Shown piece by piece: positions 1 through 7,528 of a DNA stretch of 57,413 nucleotides. Every line of letters starts with the position of its first letter. Position 1 is the stretch's first letter. Below the pieces are notes generated by a model. It did no database searches. It was not told the origin of the DNA and worked only from the letters and a program-made list of their open reading frames with translations. The translations under genes and the position numbers were made by a program. The DNA is from Microcaldota archaeon (GTDB lineage: Archaea > Micrarchaeota > Micrarchaeia > Micrarchaeales > Micrarchaeaceae): NCBI GenBank assembly GCA_030040895.1, contig JASHSJ010000013.1:1-57413 (forward strand). The letters run 5' to 3'.

Positions 1-111
1 CAGAACATAATAACAAAGGGCACCATAATAAACACTGAGGCTGGCAGGGCTGTAGTCACAAACAGGCCCGGAAGAGAGGGGGGCGTTAACGCTAAGCTCA
101 TAGAGGATTAA
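1..111 (+). CDS. rps8e: 30S ribosomal protein S8e (C-terminal end, partial)
   Basis: Only the last 36 codons are in the window; the gene enters from the left edge in frame 1 and stops with TAA at 109-111. The tail contains [19 protein letters not shown] and the preceding [10 protein letters not shown], which match the conserved C-terminus of archaeal/eukaryotic S8e (ITKGA.IET...VTSRPGQDG.VNA.L). S8e binds 16S rRNA in the small subunit. The next gene starts one base after the stop, so the two are probably co-transcribed. The call rests on a short segment, but the pattern is distinctive. Confidence 0.85.
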   Translation, partial: QNIITKGTIINTEAGRAVVTNRPGREGGVNAKLIED

Positions 112-112
112 A

Positions 113-577
113 ATGGGGCAGAGAGTATACGAGTGCGATCAAAGCGAGGCCAAGGAGCTAAAGAAAATATTGGCATACGACCCGTATCTCGATCCCAATA
201 TAATACCAAAGTCAAGGGAAGTCGACGATAAGCAAATGGCGCAGATGAGCGAGGATGAGAAAAAGGCTTACAAGGAGCAAGAAGAAAAGGTCCAGGCAGC
301 CATAAAGAAACTAAAGTCAGACAAGTTTCTAAATGTAATATTCGCAAGACAGGAATGCGAGCTGCGTGAAGGCAAGGCGATAGGACAGGATAATGGAAAA
401 CTCTATCTTTATGTAAAAGCGCCAGATGAATTCTTCCCAACTGCAGAAGAGAGATTTGCCCATGAGTTCAAGACAGTAAAACGGGCACCTGCTGAAGTGG
501 AGAAAAAGTTCATAGAGATAAAAGAGGATGAGGATTCCAGAGCAAACGCCGGATTCGGCGCAATATTCGGTGGATAA
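113..577 (+). CDS. Conserved-looking hypothetical protein, 154 aa
   Basis: I do not recognise this family. It is a soluble, strongly charged protein with no membrane segment and no signal peptide. Residues 35-75 are Lys/Glu-rich and probably helical. A compact block follows at about 75-125 (NVIFARQECELREGKAIG, then YLYVKAPDEFFP), which looks like a small alpha/beta domain. The tail is acidic and ends in a Gly-rich stretch. It starts one base after S8e stops and its own stop abuts the next ATG (578), so it sits inside an operon from S8e to the transcarbamylase. A translation-related role is only a guess from position. Confidence 0.7.
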   Translation: MGQRVYECDQSEAKELKKILAYDPYLDPNIIPKSREVDDKQMAQMSEDEKKAYKEQEEKVQAAIKKLKSDKFLNVIFARQECELREGKAIGQDNGKLYLYVKAPDEFFPTAEERFAHEFKTVKRAPAEVEKKFIEIKEDEDSRANAGFGAIFGG

Positions 578-1477
578 ATGCACCTTCTGAGTTCTGATGA
601 TCTTTCCAAGGAGGCAATAAACAAAATATTCTCAATAGCAGATGGAATAAGAACTGGAACAGGGATGACATCGCTCCGTGAGCACTCTATAATGGCCTTA
701 TATTTTGAAAAGCCATCTACAAGAACAAGAATGTCACTCCAGGTTGCTATGATGCAACTAGGTGGCGATTCTATCTATATAGACCCGGCGACAAGCCAAA
801 GGTCAAGGGGAGAAACCCTTGAAGACACAGCAAAGATGATGAGCTCATATTGTGACTTCATTGCTGCCAGAATGTACAAGCAGAGTGATATAGAAAAGCT
901 TGCAGCGAACTCTAGGGTTCCCGTAATAAATGCACTTACAGACCTTGAACATCCTACTCAAGCACTTGCTGATGTATATACTATAAGGAATAGAAAGAGT
1001 TCTCTGAAAGGGGCAAGGCTTGCCTTCATTGGCGACATAGCACAGAACACTGCTAATTCATTGATGCTAACCGCAGCAAAGACCGGCATGCAGATATCTC
1101 TGGTCGGGCCTAAGAGCTACGGACCGAACCACAAGTACCTCAACCAAGCTAGAGAGTATTCAGAGGTCTTTGTAACAGATTCAATTGAAGAGGGAATAGA
1201 AGAAGCCGACGTAATATATACTGACACTTTTGTTAGCATGGGAGAAGAGGCTGAAGCAGATAAGAGAAGGGCACTGTTCGCCCCGTATCAGCTAAATCAG
1301 GAGGCAATGCAGTTTGCAAAGGAAACGGCCATTGTAATGCACCCACTGCCTGCACACAGGGGAGAAGAGATAACCGCAGATGTTCTTGAGGGGCCGAGGA
1401 GCGTAGTATGGGAGCAAGCTAAGAACAAGCTGCTACTTAACAAGGCGGTAGTTATTTATCTCTCGGAGCGAGAGTGA
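578..1477 (+). CDS. Carbamoyltransferase, ornithine carbamoyltransferase-like
   Basis: This is a 299-aa transcarbamylase. The carbamoyl-phosphate loop STRTR lies at residues 47-51. The second-half motif DTFVSMGEE (216-224) is the ornithine-type SMG signature and would bind the amino-acid substrate. Two key positions look aspartate-type: HPTQ at 125-128, where ornithine enzymes usually have HPCQ, and HPLPAHRG at 255-262, where they have HCLP with a substrate-binding Cys. The flanking AHRGEEIT and GPRSVVWEQA are again ornithine-type. I favour an OTC-family enzyme of uncertain substrate. ArgF/ArcB-type function fits the carbamate kinase encoded at 34.8 kb; PyrB is less likely because no regulatory subunit gene is adjacent. 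Confidence 0.85.
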   Translation: MHLLSSDDLSKEAINKIFSIADGIRTGTGMTSLREHSIMALYFEKPSTRTRMSLQVAMMQLGGDSIYIDPATSQRSRGETLEDTAKMMSSYCDFIAARMYKQSDIEKLAANSRVPVINALTDLEHPTQALADVYTIRNRKSSLKGARLAFIGDIAQNTANSLMLTAAKTGMQISLVGPKSYGPNHKYLNQAREYSEVFVTDSIEEGIEEADVIYTDTFVSMGEEAEADKRRALFAPYQLNQEAMQFAKETAIVMHPLPAHRGEEITADVLEGPRSVVWEQAKNKLLLNKAVVIYLSERE

Positions 1478-1523
1478 AAGAACCTATTTATTTCTTATCA
1501 GAGATAGAGATTGAAGTGCGATC

Positions 1524-2153
1524 ATGGACTTGATAATGAAGGTTCTGGTGCTAGTAATTGTAATAGCAGTAGTAGCTGGGCTTCTATTCATTGTATTCAA
1601 CAGGCAGGTAACAACTGGCCCGGTGACTGAAGCGCAGGCAGAACAGCTAGTTCTAAGTGATGTGAACGCTACAAACCCAGGCGCACTGGTCACTATAATC
1701 AATGCCTCACCATCAACACTTGAGAGTGGAAGCTGGAACATTGTTCTATCAGTAGTATATAATGCAACTAGGGCTTGCCCAACGCTTTCAATAGAAGACT
1801 TTGACTATCCTGCCACTGGGCTATCAGGAGCCACAATCAATAATTACACGAGTAATTGTATAATATACGGCATTTCATCAGCTCCTTCATATGTGATAAG
1901 CTCACCATACATTGCAATAGCGCGCTCGTATAACAGCACGATCGCAAAGAACTACGTTACTACATACGGGTATTCAAACACACAGGTTCATGCAAGGTTC
2001 TACAGCAGCCTGAATTCGACGTCAACTCCACTCAACCAAACTCTCGCATCTGTTTGGATAATAAACTATAGCGCAACTCCCGCAAGCTTCAACCAGTACT
2101 TTGTGCTGAGCCTTTCTGGCGCAGTTCTTGGCAACTACACAGCACAAAAATGA
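1524..2153 (+). CDS. Membrane-anchored, sequon-rich surface protein
   Basis: The protein has one N-terminal hydrophobic helix (residues 5-25, rich in Val/Ile/Leu) and a roughly 180-residue Ser/Thr/Asn/Tyr-rich domain, so it is most likely anchored in the membrane with the domain outside. I count nine N-X-S/T sequons, which makes it a plausible AglB glycosylation substrate. Two cysteines (in RACPTLS and TSNCIIY) could form an extracellular disulfide. An internal ATG at 1536 is an alternative start. A short N-terminus followed by a helix also resembles pilin-like proteins, but I see no convincing processing site. Family unknown. Confidence 0.7.
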   Translation: MDLIMKVLVLVIVIAVVAGLLFIVFNRQVTTGPVTEAQAEQLVLSDVNATNPGALVTIINASPSTLESGSWNIVLSVVYNATRACPTLSIEDFDYPATGLSGATINNYTSNCIIYGISSAPSYVISSPYIAIARSYNSTIAKNYVTTYGYSNTQVHARFYSSLNSTSTPLNQTLASVWIINYSATPASFNQYFVLSLSGAVLGNYTAQK

Positions 2154-2183
2154 GGATTTTTAGCTTTTACAATGCATTTGATT

Positions 2184-2236
2184 CTTTTACTTAAGTAAAA
2201 GTGCAAACTTTTTGCTTCTTATTTTTTCTTTTTGTA
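2184..2236 (+). terminator. Palindrome followed by T-rich tract, probable transcription terminator
   Basis: A perfect 18-bp palindrome CTTTTACTTAAGTAAAAG lies at 2184-2201. It is followed within 10 bases by a T-rich stretch (2208-2236, several runs of T4-T6). It sits 30 bases downstream of the surface-protein stop and well upstream of ftsZ. T-tracts terminate archaeal transcription, and the palindrome might add a hairpin or be a protein site. The rest of the 2154-2407 gap holds an AGTAG-TCA-CTACT inverted repeat near 2256-2268 and TATA-like boxes for ftsZ. Confidence 0.5.
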
Positions 2237-2407
2237 TACTAATTAAACCTTTTGTAGTAGTCACTACTTTAATTCTCATCGGGAGCATAAGGCTTTTAAA
2301 GCTTATTAGTAATAATAGTTTCAGCGACACAGTTGAAATTAAATTTTAGAACTTTGGCGAGATCTAAAATTTATTCAAGATTCACATTCACGTTAATAGG
2401 CGATAAG

Positions 2408-3469
2408 ATGAGCGACCTTGTAAATGAAGTACTAGGAAGAGGATCCTCGACCGGATCCGTAGACGACGCATTCAGCAGCACACAGATCAAGATAGTGACC
2501 GCAGGATTTGGCGGGGCTGGCAACAACATAGTCAACCGATTGCTGAAGGCCGGAGTCAAGGGCACAGAATTTGTTGCGGTCAACACCGACGCGCAGCACT
2601 TCAAGATAATCGACGACAGGATAAAGAAAGTCTTGATAGGGAAGACGATAACAAGAGGGCTTGGTGCAGGAGGAGATCCGACAATCGGCATGAAGGCTGC
2701 AGAAGTAGACAGGCATCTGATTGAAGAGACGTTCGCTGGCACTCAGCTAGTGTTCCTGTGCGCTGGTATGGGAGGAGGGACTGGAACTGGATCAATAAGG
2801 GTAGCTGCTCAGATCGCAAAGGAGCAGGGAGCCATAGTAGTTGCGATGGTAACGTATCCGTTCGACCTGGAGAGAATCAGGAAGGCAAAGGCTGAGGACG
2901 GGATCCAGCAGCTGAGGAAGTACTGCGACAGCGTGATAATACTTGACAACAACGCGCTGGTAAGACTTGTACCAAACCTTCCGATGAACGATGCGTTCGC
3001 GCTTGCTGACGAAGTACTTGCAAAGGCGATAGGAGGCCTTGTCTGGACAATAACCCAGCCAAGTCTCATTAACATAGACTTCGCAGACGTGAGGGCAATC
3101 CTGGGCGGAGGAGATGTGGGATTCATAGCAGTAGGGATGGGCAAGGGCACAGACAAGGTCAGCTCAGCTGCAGAGGGAGTGCTCAAGAACAAACTCCTTG
3201 ATGTTGACTTCGAAGGTGCAAAGGGAGCAATAGTCCACATATCCGGCGGAGCATCTCTTACAATAGGAGACGCGATAAAGGCAGGAGAGATCATAACGGA
3301 CCGTATGGATCCGAGCGCAAACGTGAAGTGGGGCGCTAGACTGATTCCTGGATATGATGAGCAACTAGAAATAGTGGCAATAGTAACAGGAGTCAAGGGT
3401 TCGAGCATAGTGGGCAAGCTCGAGGAGAGAAAGGAGAGCGCCTTCGGCGGAATTGAAATGATAGGCTAA
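2408..3469 (+). CDS. ftsZ: Cell division protein FtsZ (first of two tandem copies)
   Basis: Tubulin-like GTPase that polymerises at the division site. The nucleotide loop FGGAGNN lies at 34-40, the tubulin signature GGGTGTGS at about 122-129 and the T7 catalytic loop NIDFADV at about 222-228, so both GTP binding and inter-subunit hydrolysis look intact. I choose ATG 2408 (353 aa, MSDLVNEV). An in-frame TTG at 2333 would add 25 residues of untypical sequence, and a TATA-like AAAATTTAT near 2367-2375 would place transcription start close to 2400. The N-terminus before residue 25 is flexible, and the C-terminus is short with no obvious long linker. A second ftsZ follows after 47 bases and sepF lies at 7 kb. 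Confidence 0.95.
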   Translation: MSDLVNEVLGRGSSTGSVDDAFSSTQIKIVTAGFGGAGNNIVNRLLKAGVKGTEFVAVNTDAQHFKIIDDRIKKVLIGKTITRGLGAGGDPTIGMKAAEVDRHLIEETFAGTQLVFLCAGMGGGTGTGSIRVAAQIAKEQGAIVVAMVTYPFDLERIRKAKAEDGIQQLRKYCDSVIILDNNALVRLVPNLPMNDAFALADEVLAKAIGGLVWTITQPSLINIDFADVRAILGGGDVGFIAVGMGKGTDKVSSAAEGVLKNKLLDVDFEGAKGAIVHISGGASLTIGDAIKAGEIITDRMDPSANVKWGARLIPGYDEQLEIVAIVTGVKGSSIVGKLEERKESAFGGIEMIG

Positions 3470-3516
3470 TACCTATCCTTTTAATTTTTTGTTTTTATTA
3501 CATTTAAGTGATTTGG

Positions 3517-4533
3517 ATGGCAGAAACTGGCGACGAGTACACTGCGAGGCTTGCGGTGGTTGGTTTGGGAGGCGCGGGGTCTAACCTCGTGAACAGATTG
3601 TACAACAGCGGGATTAAGAGCGCGACGACAATAGCCCTTAACACCGATGCAAAGCACCTAAACATGATAGGGGCTCATAAGAAAATCCTTATGGGAAGGG
3701 AGATAACCAGGGGACTCGGAGCGGGAGGCTTTCCAGAGGTAGGAGCAAAGTGCGCAGAGGCCAGCAAGAACGAAATCCTAGACGCAATAGACGGATGCCA
3801 CATGGTATTCCTTGCAGCTGGTATGGGTGGGGGGACAGGAGGAGGAAGCGCGCCGATTGTAGCGCAGATGGCAAGGGAGGCAGGAGCACTGGTTGTCGCA
3901 TTTGTAACATATCCATTCTCGCTGGAAAGGAGCAGAAAGCAGAAGGCTGACTGGGGCCTTGAGCAGCTGACAAAGAACGCTGACACTACTATAGTGATCG
4001 AGAACGACAGGCTGCTCAGTTATTCTCCAAATCTGCAGATAGAGAAGGCGTTCGAGCTTGTTGACAACATACTCCTAAACGCAGTTAGGGGCATATCTGA
4101 CACTATAATGCTTCCGAGCCTGATAAACCTTGATTTCGCTGATCTGAGGTCGATCATGGGCAACACAGGAACTGCTGTCATCAATATAGGAGCTGGATAT
4201 GGCCCAGACAGGGTTGAGAGGGCAATAAACTCGACATTGAGCCATCCGCTCATGGACGTTGACCTTGAAGGGGCAAAGAGCGCGATGGTTCACGTTACAG
4301 GGGGCACTTCATTGACCATAGGAGAGGCAACAAGGATAGGAGAAGGAGTTACAGCTGCGCTAGACCCTAAGGCGAACGTCATATTCGGGGCAAGATTGGT
4401 GCCAGAGCTTGCAGACCAAGTCAAGGTAATGTCAATAGTAACGGGAGTCAAGCCAAGGTTCAACAGCGCGAAGATGCCTGAGATGAGCGCAAGAACCCAG
4501 AACTCATTCGAGAGCCTTGAGAACCTGATCTGA
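3517..4533 (+). CDS. ftsZ: Cell division protein FtsZ, divergent second copy
   Basis: Second tubulin-like GTPase, 338 aa from ATG 3517. An upstream GTG at 3508 is in frame, but GTGAT at 3507-3512 looks like the ribosome binding site for ATG 3517. Nucleotide loop LGGAGSN at about 17-23; T7 loop LINLDFADL at 202-210 is intact. The tubulin signature reads GGGTGGGS (about 104-111) instead of GGGTGTGS, so the residue next to the phosphates differs from the consensus and from the first copy. The two copies are clearly different paralogues rather than a recent duplication. The C-terminal 30 residues (PRFNSAKMPEMSARTQNSF onward) form an unstructured tail that could bind SepF. Expected to co-assemble with, or act after, the first FtsZ. 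Confidence 0.93.
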   Translation: MAETGDEYTARLAVVGLGGAGSNLVNRLYNSGIKSATTIALNTDAKHLNMIGAHKKILMGREITRGLGAGGFPEVGAKCAEASKNEILDAIDGCHMVFLAAGMGGGTGGGSAPIVAQMAREAGALVVAFVTYPFSLERSRKQKADWGLEQLTKNADTTIVIENDRLLSYSPNLQIEKAFELVDNILLNAVRGISDTIMLPSLINLDFADLRSIMGNTGTAVINIGAGYGPDRVERAINSTLSHPLMDVDLEGAKSAMVHVTGGTSLTIGEATRIGEGVTAALDPKANVIFGARLVPELADQVKVMSIVTGVKPRFNSAKMPEMSARTQNSFESLENLI

Positions 4534-4582
4534 TAAGTTTATCTTGTCATTTGGGCTTTAACGACTAGGGCTTATGCTCAAC

Positions 4583-4590
4583 CTTTTATA
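4583..4590 (+). promoter_or_regulatory. TATA box for eIF5A operon
   Basis: CTTTTATA is centred 23 bases upstream of the ATG at 4610 and 35 bases upstream of the ATG at 4622. Archaeal transcription starts about 22-27 bases after the TATA centre, so the mRNA would begin at or just beyond 4610. The message is therefore leaderless or nearly so. It would drive eIF5A, S24e, S27ae and probably the CPBP and TrmJ genes, which follow with only a few bases between them. Confidence 0.55.
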
Positions 4591-4609
4591 GATTGTCGTT
4601 CAAACCATT

Positions 4610-5026
4610 ATGACTGGTTTTATGGCAGATGATGAAGGATACCAGCGGGAATCAGTAAAAGACGTTCGTATCGGCAGATATGTGCTGATAGACGGGATTC
4701 CTTGCAGAGTAGTTGATATAGAAACAAGCTCTCCTGGCAAGCACGGATCCGCTAAGGTGAGAATTACCGCTATGGGCATGTTTGACGGCCAGAAGAAGAG
4801 CATAATCAAGCCAAGCCATGATGACATAGAGGTTCCAATAATAACGAAGAGGAAGGCTCAGGTTGTTTCTATAACCGGCAGCACTGCACAGGTCATGGAC
4901 TCTGAAACGTATGAAGTTTATGATCTGCCTGTGGCTGACGAGCTTAAGGGCAAGCTCGAACCTGGAAAAGAGGTTGAGGTAATGGAGGCGATGGGTAGGA
5001 AGGCGCTTTCAAGGATATGGCAGTGA
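4610..5026 (+). CDS. eif5a: Translation initiation factor 5A (aIF5A)
   Basis: Binds the ribosome and promotes peptide bond formation at difficult sequences such as polyproline. The hypusination loop SSPGKHGSAK is present, with the lysine to be modified at residue 44 (40 from ATG 4622). An SH3-like N-domain (about 15-80) and an OB-fold C-domain (about 85-138) are both complete, so length is normal for the family. ATG 4622 (MADDEGYQ) is an alternative start and may be the true one. Followed after 4 bases by S24e. No hypusine-forming enzyme lies in the window. Confidence 0.95.
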   Translation: MTGFMADDEGYQRESVKDVRIGRYVLIDGIPCRVVDIETSSPGKHGSAKVRITAMGMFDGQKKSIIKPSHDDIEVPIITKRKAQVVSITGSTAQVMDSETYEVYDLPVADELKGKLEPGKEVEVMEAMGRKALSRIWQ

Positions 5027-5030
5027 TTTA

Positions 5031-5387
5031 GTGGAGCTAAAGATTCTAAGCGATTCAGAGAACGAGTCAGTAGGAAGGCGCGAGATAAGGTTCTCGATTA
5101 TGGAAGATTCGTCTACTCCATCAAAGGATGCTGTGAAGACAGAACTCTGCAAGAAGCTCAACATCCACCCAGACTCAACGGCGATAGTGAAGATAAGCCA
5201 GGCATTCGGGGCAAGGCAGGCAACAGGAGTTGCCCATTCATATCCTACATTTGAGGCAATGAGGCACTACGAGCATCTCCATCTATTTGAAAGAGATGAG
5301 AAGAGGAAGAAAAAGAGGGAAGCCAAGGCGGCCGGAGGAGAGCCAGAGAAGAAGGAAGATGCGAAGCCTGAGGAAAAGAAGGAGTGA
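5031..5387 (+). CDS. rps24e: 30S ribosomal protein S24e
   Basis: Small-subunit protein of archaeal/eukaryotic type. Residues 1-95 carry the S24e fold, with GRREIRFSI, PSKDAVKTELCKKLN and FGARQATGVAHSYPTFE typical of the family. The C-terminal 25 residues are a Lys/Glu-rich tail. Start is GTG at 5031, four bases after the eIF5A stop; a GTGAT element overlaps the eIF5A stop region and can serve as ribosome binding site. S27ae follows directly, the usual archaeal S24e-S27ae pairing. Confidence 0.93.
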   Translation: MELKILSDSENESVGRREIRFSIMEDSSTPSKDAVKTELCKKLNIHPDSTAIVKISQAFGARQATGVAHSYPTFEAMRHYEHLHLFERDEKRKKKREAKAAGGEPEKKEDAKPEEKKE

Positions 5388-5393
5388 TAATAA

Positions 5394-5540
5394 ATGGTGG
5401 AAGCTAAACCAAAGAAGAAAACGTTCAAGCCCTACAAGCCAGGCAAGATGTGTCCAAAATGTGGAGCAAGGCTTGCGGACCATTCCGATAGACTATCTTG
5501 CGGCAAGTGCGGATACGCAGAGTTCAAGGCTAAGAAATAG
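5394..5540 (+). CDS. rps27ae: 30S ribosomal protein S27ae (48 aa)
   Basis: A short zinc-ribbon ribosomal protein. The N-terminal 18 residues are basic ([15 protein letters not shown]). Four cysteines in CPKCG and CGKCG (about residues 20, 23, 36 and 39) form the zinc site. The length is typical of archaeal S27ae, which lacks the ubiquitin moiety fused to the eukaryotic form. It lies six bases after the S24e stop, its standard neighbour, and five bases before the CPBP gene. Confidence 0.95.
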   Translation: MVEAKPKKKTFKPYKPGKMCPKCGARLADHSDRLSCGKCGYAEFKAKK

Positions 5541-5545
5541 GTGCC

Positions 5546-6262
5546 GTGTTGGCAGCAAAAAGAAGGACTAGAAAGCAAGTTCGTCATCATGTAATGCCAA
5601 AGAGAGAGCCATTCGGGGTAAGATGGAGCATATACATAATATTCTTCGCGCTTCTCGCGGCGACTTTCTACTTCTCAGCCGAATATGGATTTGCAATGCA
5701 ATCCAACAACGCAGCTGCACAGCAGGCAGCACTGATGTATTCATCGATTTTTACATCTTTTACTTTTCCTGCAGGCGCAATATCGTACATGATGTTTAGG
5801 GGCAGGAAGATAAGGAATCTTCCGAAGGAACTCGGATTGTCTAGAGATAAGCTCACTGGGGCTGCAATATCATACGGAATAATCCTGGCCGGTATCATAG
5901 TAATGCTTGAGCTGGGTTTGGCTGCTTATTCACAGCTCACGAATACGCCGATTCCATCAACCAATACCCAAATCATACTCGGAGGAATGCCTATAACGTT
6001 CCTGCTCTTCAGTGCATTCATAGCACCAATAAACGAAGAGATATTCTTCAGGGCATTTCTGGTGCCAAGGATAGGAATCATACTCAGCGCAATAATTTTT
6101 ATGCTCTTTCACCTTGGATACGGCTCAGTAACAGAACTTGGAGGGGTTGTTTTGTACGGGCTCGCTGCTGGATACTTGTACAAGAGGAAGGGGTCGCTTT
6201 ATTCAACTATACTAGGGCACATGTTAGTGAATGTTTTGGCTGTTGCGTCGTTCGTAATGTGA
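5546..6262 (+). CDS. CPBP-family intramembrane metalloprotease
   Basis: Membrane protein of 238 aa with about seven hydrophobic segments. The CPBP (Rce1/Abi-type) catalytic motifs are present: EE(164-165)xxxR(169) in NEEIFFR, FxxxH with H189, and H225/N229 in GHMLVN. These proteases cleave substrates within the membrane or trim prenylated proteins; bacterial members act in bacteriocin immunity or protein maturation. Start is GTG 5546; ATG 5594 (MPKREPFG) is an alternative that drops a basic leader. It is wedged between S27ae and trmJ, so it is probably expressed constitutively. Substrate unknown. Confidence 0.88.
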   Translation: MLAAKRRTRKQVRHHVMPKREPFGVRWSIYIIFFALLAATFYFSAEYGFAMQSNNAAAQQAALMYSSIFTSFTFPAGAISYMMFRGRKIRNLPKELGLSRDKLTGAAISYGIILAGIIVMLELGLAAYSQLTNTPIPSTNTQIILGGMPITFLLFSAFIAPINEEIFFRAFLVPRIGIILSAIIFMLFHLGYGSVTELGGVVLYGLAAGYLYKRKGSLYSTILGHMLVNVLAVASFVM

Positions 6263-6266
6263 GCTG

Positions 6267-6962
6267 ATGGCTGTCCGAAGGATAAGAGTCATTGCCGTGT
6301 CTCCTGAGTACCAGATAAATCTTGGATATATAGCAAGGGTCATGAAGAACTTTGGGGTAACAGACCTGAGAATAGTGAATCCAAAGTGCAAGCCGTTGGG
6401 CAAGGATGCGATAAAGTATGCAAAGCATGCCCATGAGATACTAAGGAAGGCAAAATTCTCGAAAAGCATAAGGGAGGCGGGAAGGGGCTGTGGAATATTG
6501 ATAGGCACAACAGCAATATGGCACAAGACAGAAGCATCGTTCTTCAATGTCTATGGAATAGGCGCAGTGGATGAGATGGCCGCAAAGGCCCACACAATAG
6601 GATTGGTACTTGGAAGGGAAGGAACCGGCCTCACGAAGGAAGAACTTGCTGAGTGTGATGCAAATGTCGTAATACCAACAGACAAGGGCTATCCTGTAAT
6701 GAACATATCACATGCACTTGCTGTGCTACTGTTTTCACTTAGTGGAAAACGGAGCGTAAATCCTGACATCAAACTTGGTGGCGCGGCTGATAGAGAAGCG
6801 ATAGTCAAACTATTCGAAAAAGAGCTGGGCAGAAGGGCAAACATAAGGGACAAGAAGGCAGTTGTTTCAGCCTTTCGCCACATACTGAGCCGCTCATATG
6901 CAACAAAGAAAGAGCTTGGCGCCCTCGCGGTTGCGTTCTCTCCAAAGTTCAGGACAAGATAA
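6267..6962 (+). CDS. trmJ: tRNA (cytidine/uridine-2'-O-)-methyltransferase, TrmJ-like SPOUT enzyme
   Basis: SPOUT-fold RNA methyltransferase predicted to methylate the ribose of tRNA residue 32. Motif 1 (NLGYIARVMKNFGV, about residues 18-31), motif 2 (LVLGREGTGLTKEEL, about 110-124) and motif 3 (YPVMNISHALAVLL, about 139-152) form the trefoil-knot SAM site. The C-terminal extension of about 60 residues is helical, as in TrmJ proteins. Starts four bases after the CPBP stop. Substrate position is inferred from family; other SpoU enzymes modify different tRNA sites. Confidence 0.88.
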   Translation: MAVRRIRVIAVSPEYQINLGYIARVMKNFGVTDLRIVNPKCKPLGKDAIKYAKHAHEILRKAKFSKSIREAGRGCGILIGTTAIWHKTEASFFNVYGIGAVDEMAAKAHTIGLVLGREGTGLTKEELAECDANVVIPTDKGYPVMNISHALAVLLFSLSGKRSVNPDIKLGGAADREAIVKLFEKELGRRANIRDKKAVVSAFRHILSRSYATKKELGALAVAFSPKFRTR

Positions 6963-7343
6963 TTACATCTTCTTCTGTGCCGGCTTCTTGCTCTTTATTA
7001 TCTTTACTTTTGCCGGTGTTATAAGGATCTTATTATCTGCTATGACAGCTATGTCCCCGTTTATCTTGTCGACATAGGTCTTCAGGGTGTTAACCAAGCC
7101 TGTCAAGGTGTTCTGCCTTGCCTTCATTGGCTCAGTGTTTAGAAGTATGATATTCCTCTTCTGCAGCTCTGCCTGTATCACAGTCAGGTCGCTCTCCTGC
7201 TGCAGTGCAACAGGCTTTACATAGAAGTCCGCTGGCTCATTCATCATGTCAACGTTCTCCATCTCCTCCGAATTCATGTACTCTTCAACATCGAGCCCTT
7301 TGTTGCTGCCCAACGCGCCTCCTAGTTTGTCGAAAATTCCCAT
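6963..7343 (-). CDS. sepF: SepF (DUF552), archaeal FtsZ membrane anchor
   Basis: SepF tethers FtsZ to the membrane in archaea that lack FtsA. The N-terminus MGIFDKLGGALG has the amphipathic membrane-targeting helix. A disordered acidic/Met-rich linker spans about 15-45, and the SepF core fold about 46-125 (PVALQQESDLTVIQAELQ, then GDIAVIADNKILITP). I choose ATG 7343; an in-frame GTG at 7352 is disfavoured because GGTGAC just upstream of the ATG is a good ribosome binding site. It converges on trmJ with no spacer and lies 2.4 kb from the two ftsZ genes. A TATA-like TTTAAAAT at about 7394-7401 fits as its promoter. Confidence 0.9.
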   Translation of the reverse strand: MGIFDKLGGALGSNKGLDVEEYMNSEEMENVDMMNEPADFYVKPVALQQESDLTVIQAELQKRNIILLNTEPMKARQNTLTGLVNTLKTYVDKINGDIAVIADNKILITPAKVKIIKSKKPAQKKM

Positions 7344-7528
7344 TTTTGTCACCGATTTACAGTCGCCATTCGATTTAGTATGATATGAACTACTTTAAAA
7401 TACTTTCTATAAATTTTAGATTTAGTGGAATCCTCGGAACGGTTTTCTGAACTGCATTCTCATGCTGAATACAAAACTGTATTTAAACATATTTGTGCAT
7501 TTAATTATGGCTGGGACTAGGTGCTATC

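Noticed and set aside
2333-2407. N-terminal extension of the first FtsZ from TTG 2333
   Set aside because: The extra residues do not resemble FtsZ and lie over the predicted promoter; ATG 2408 fits family length and TATA position.
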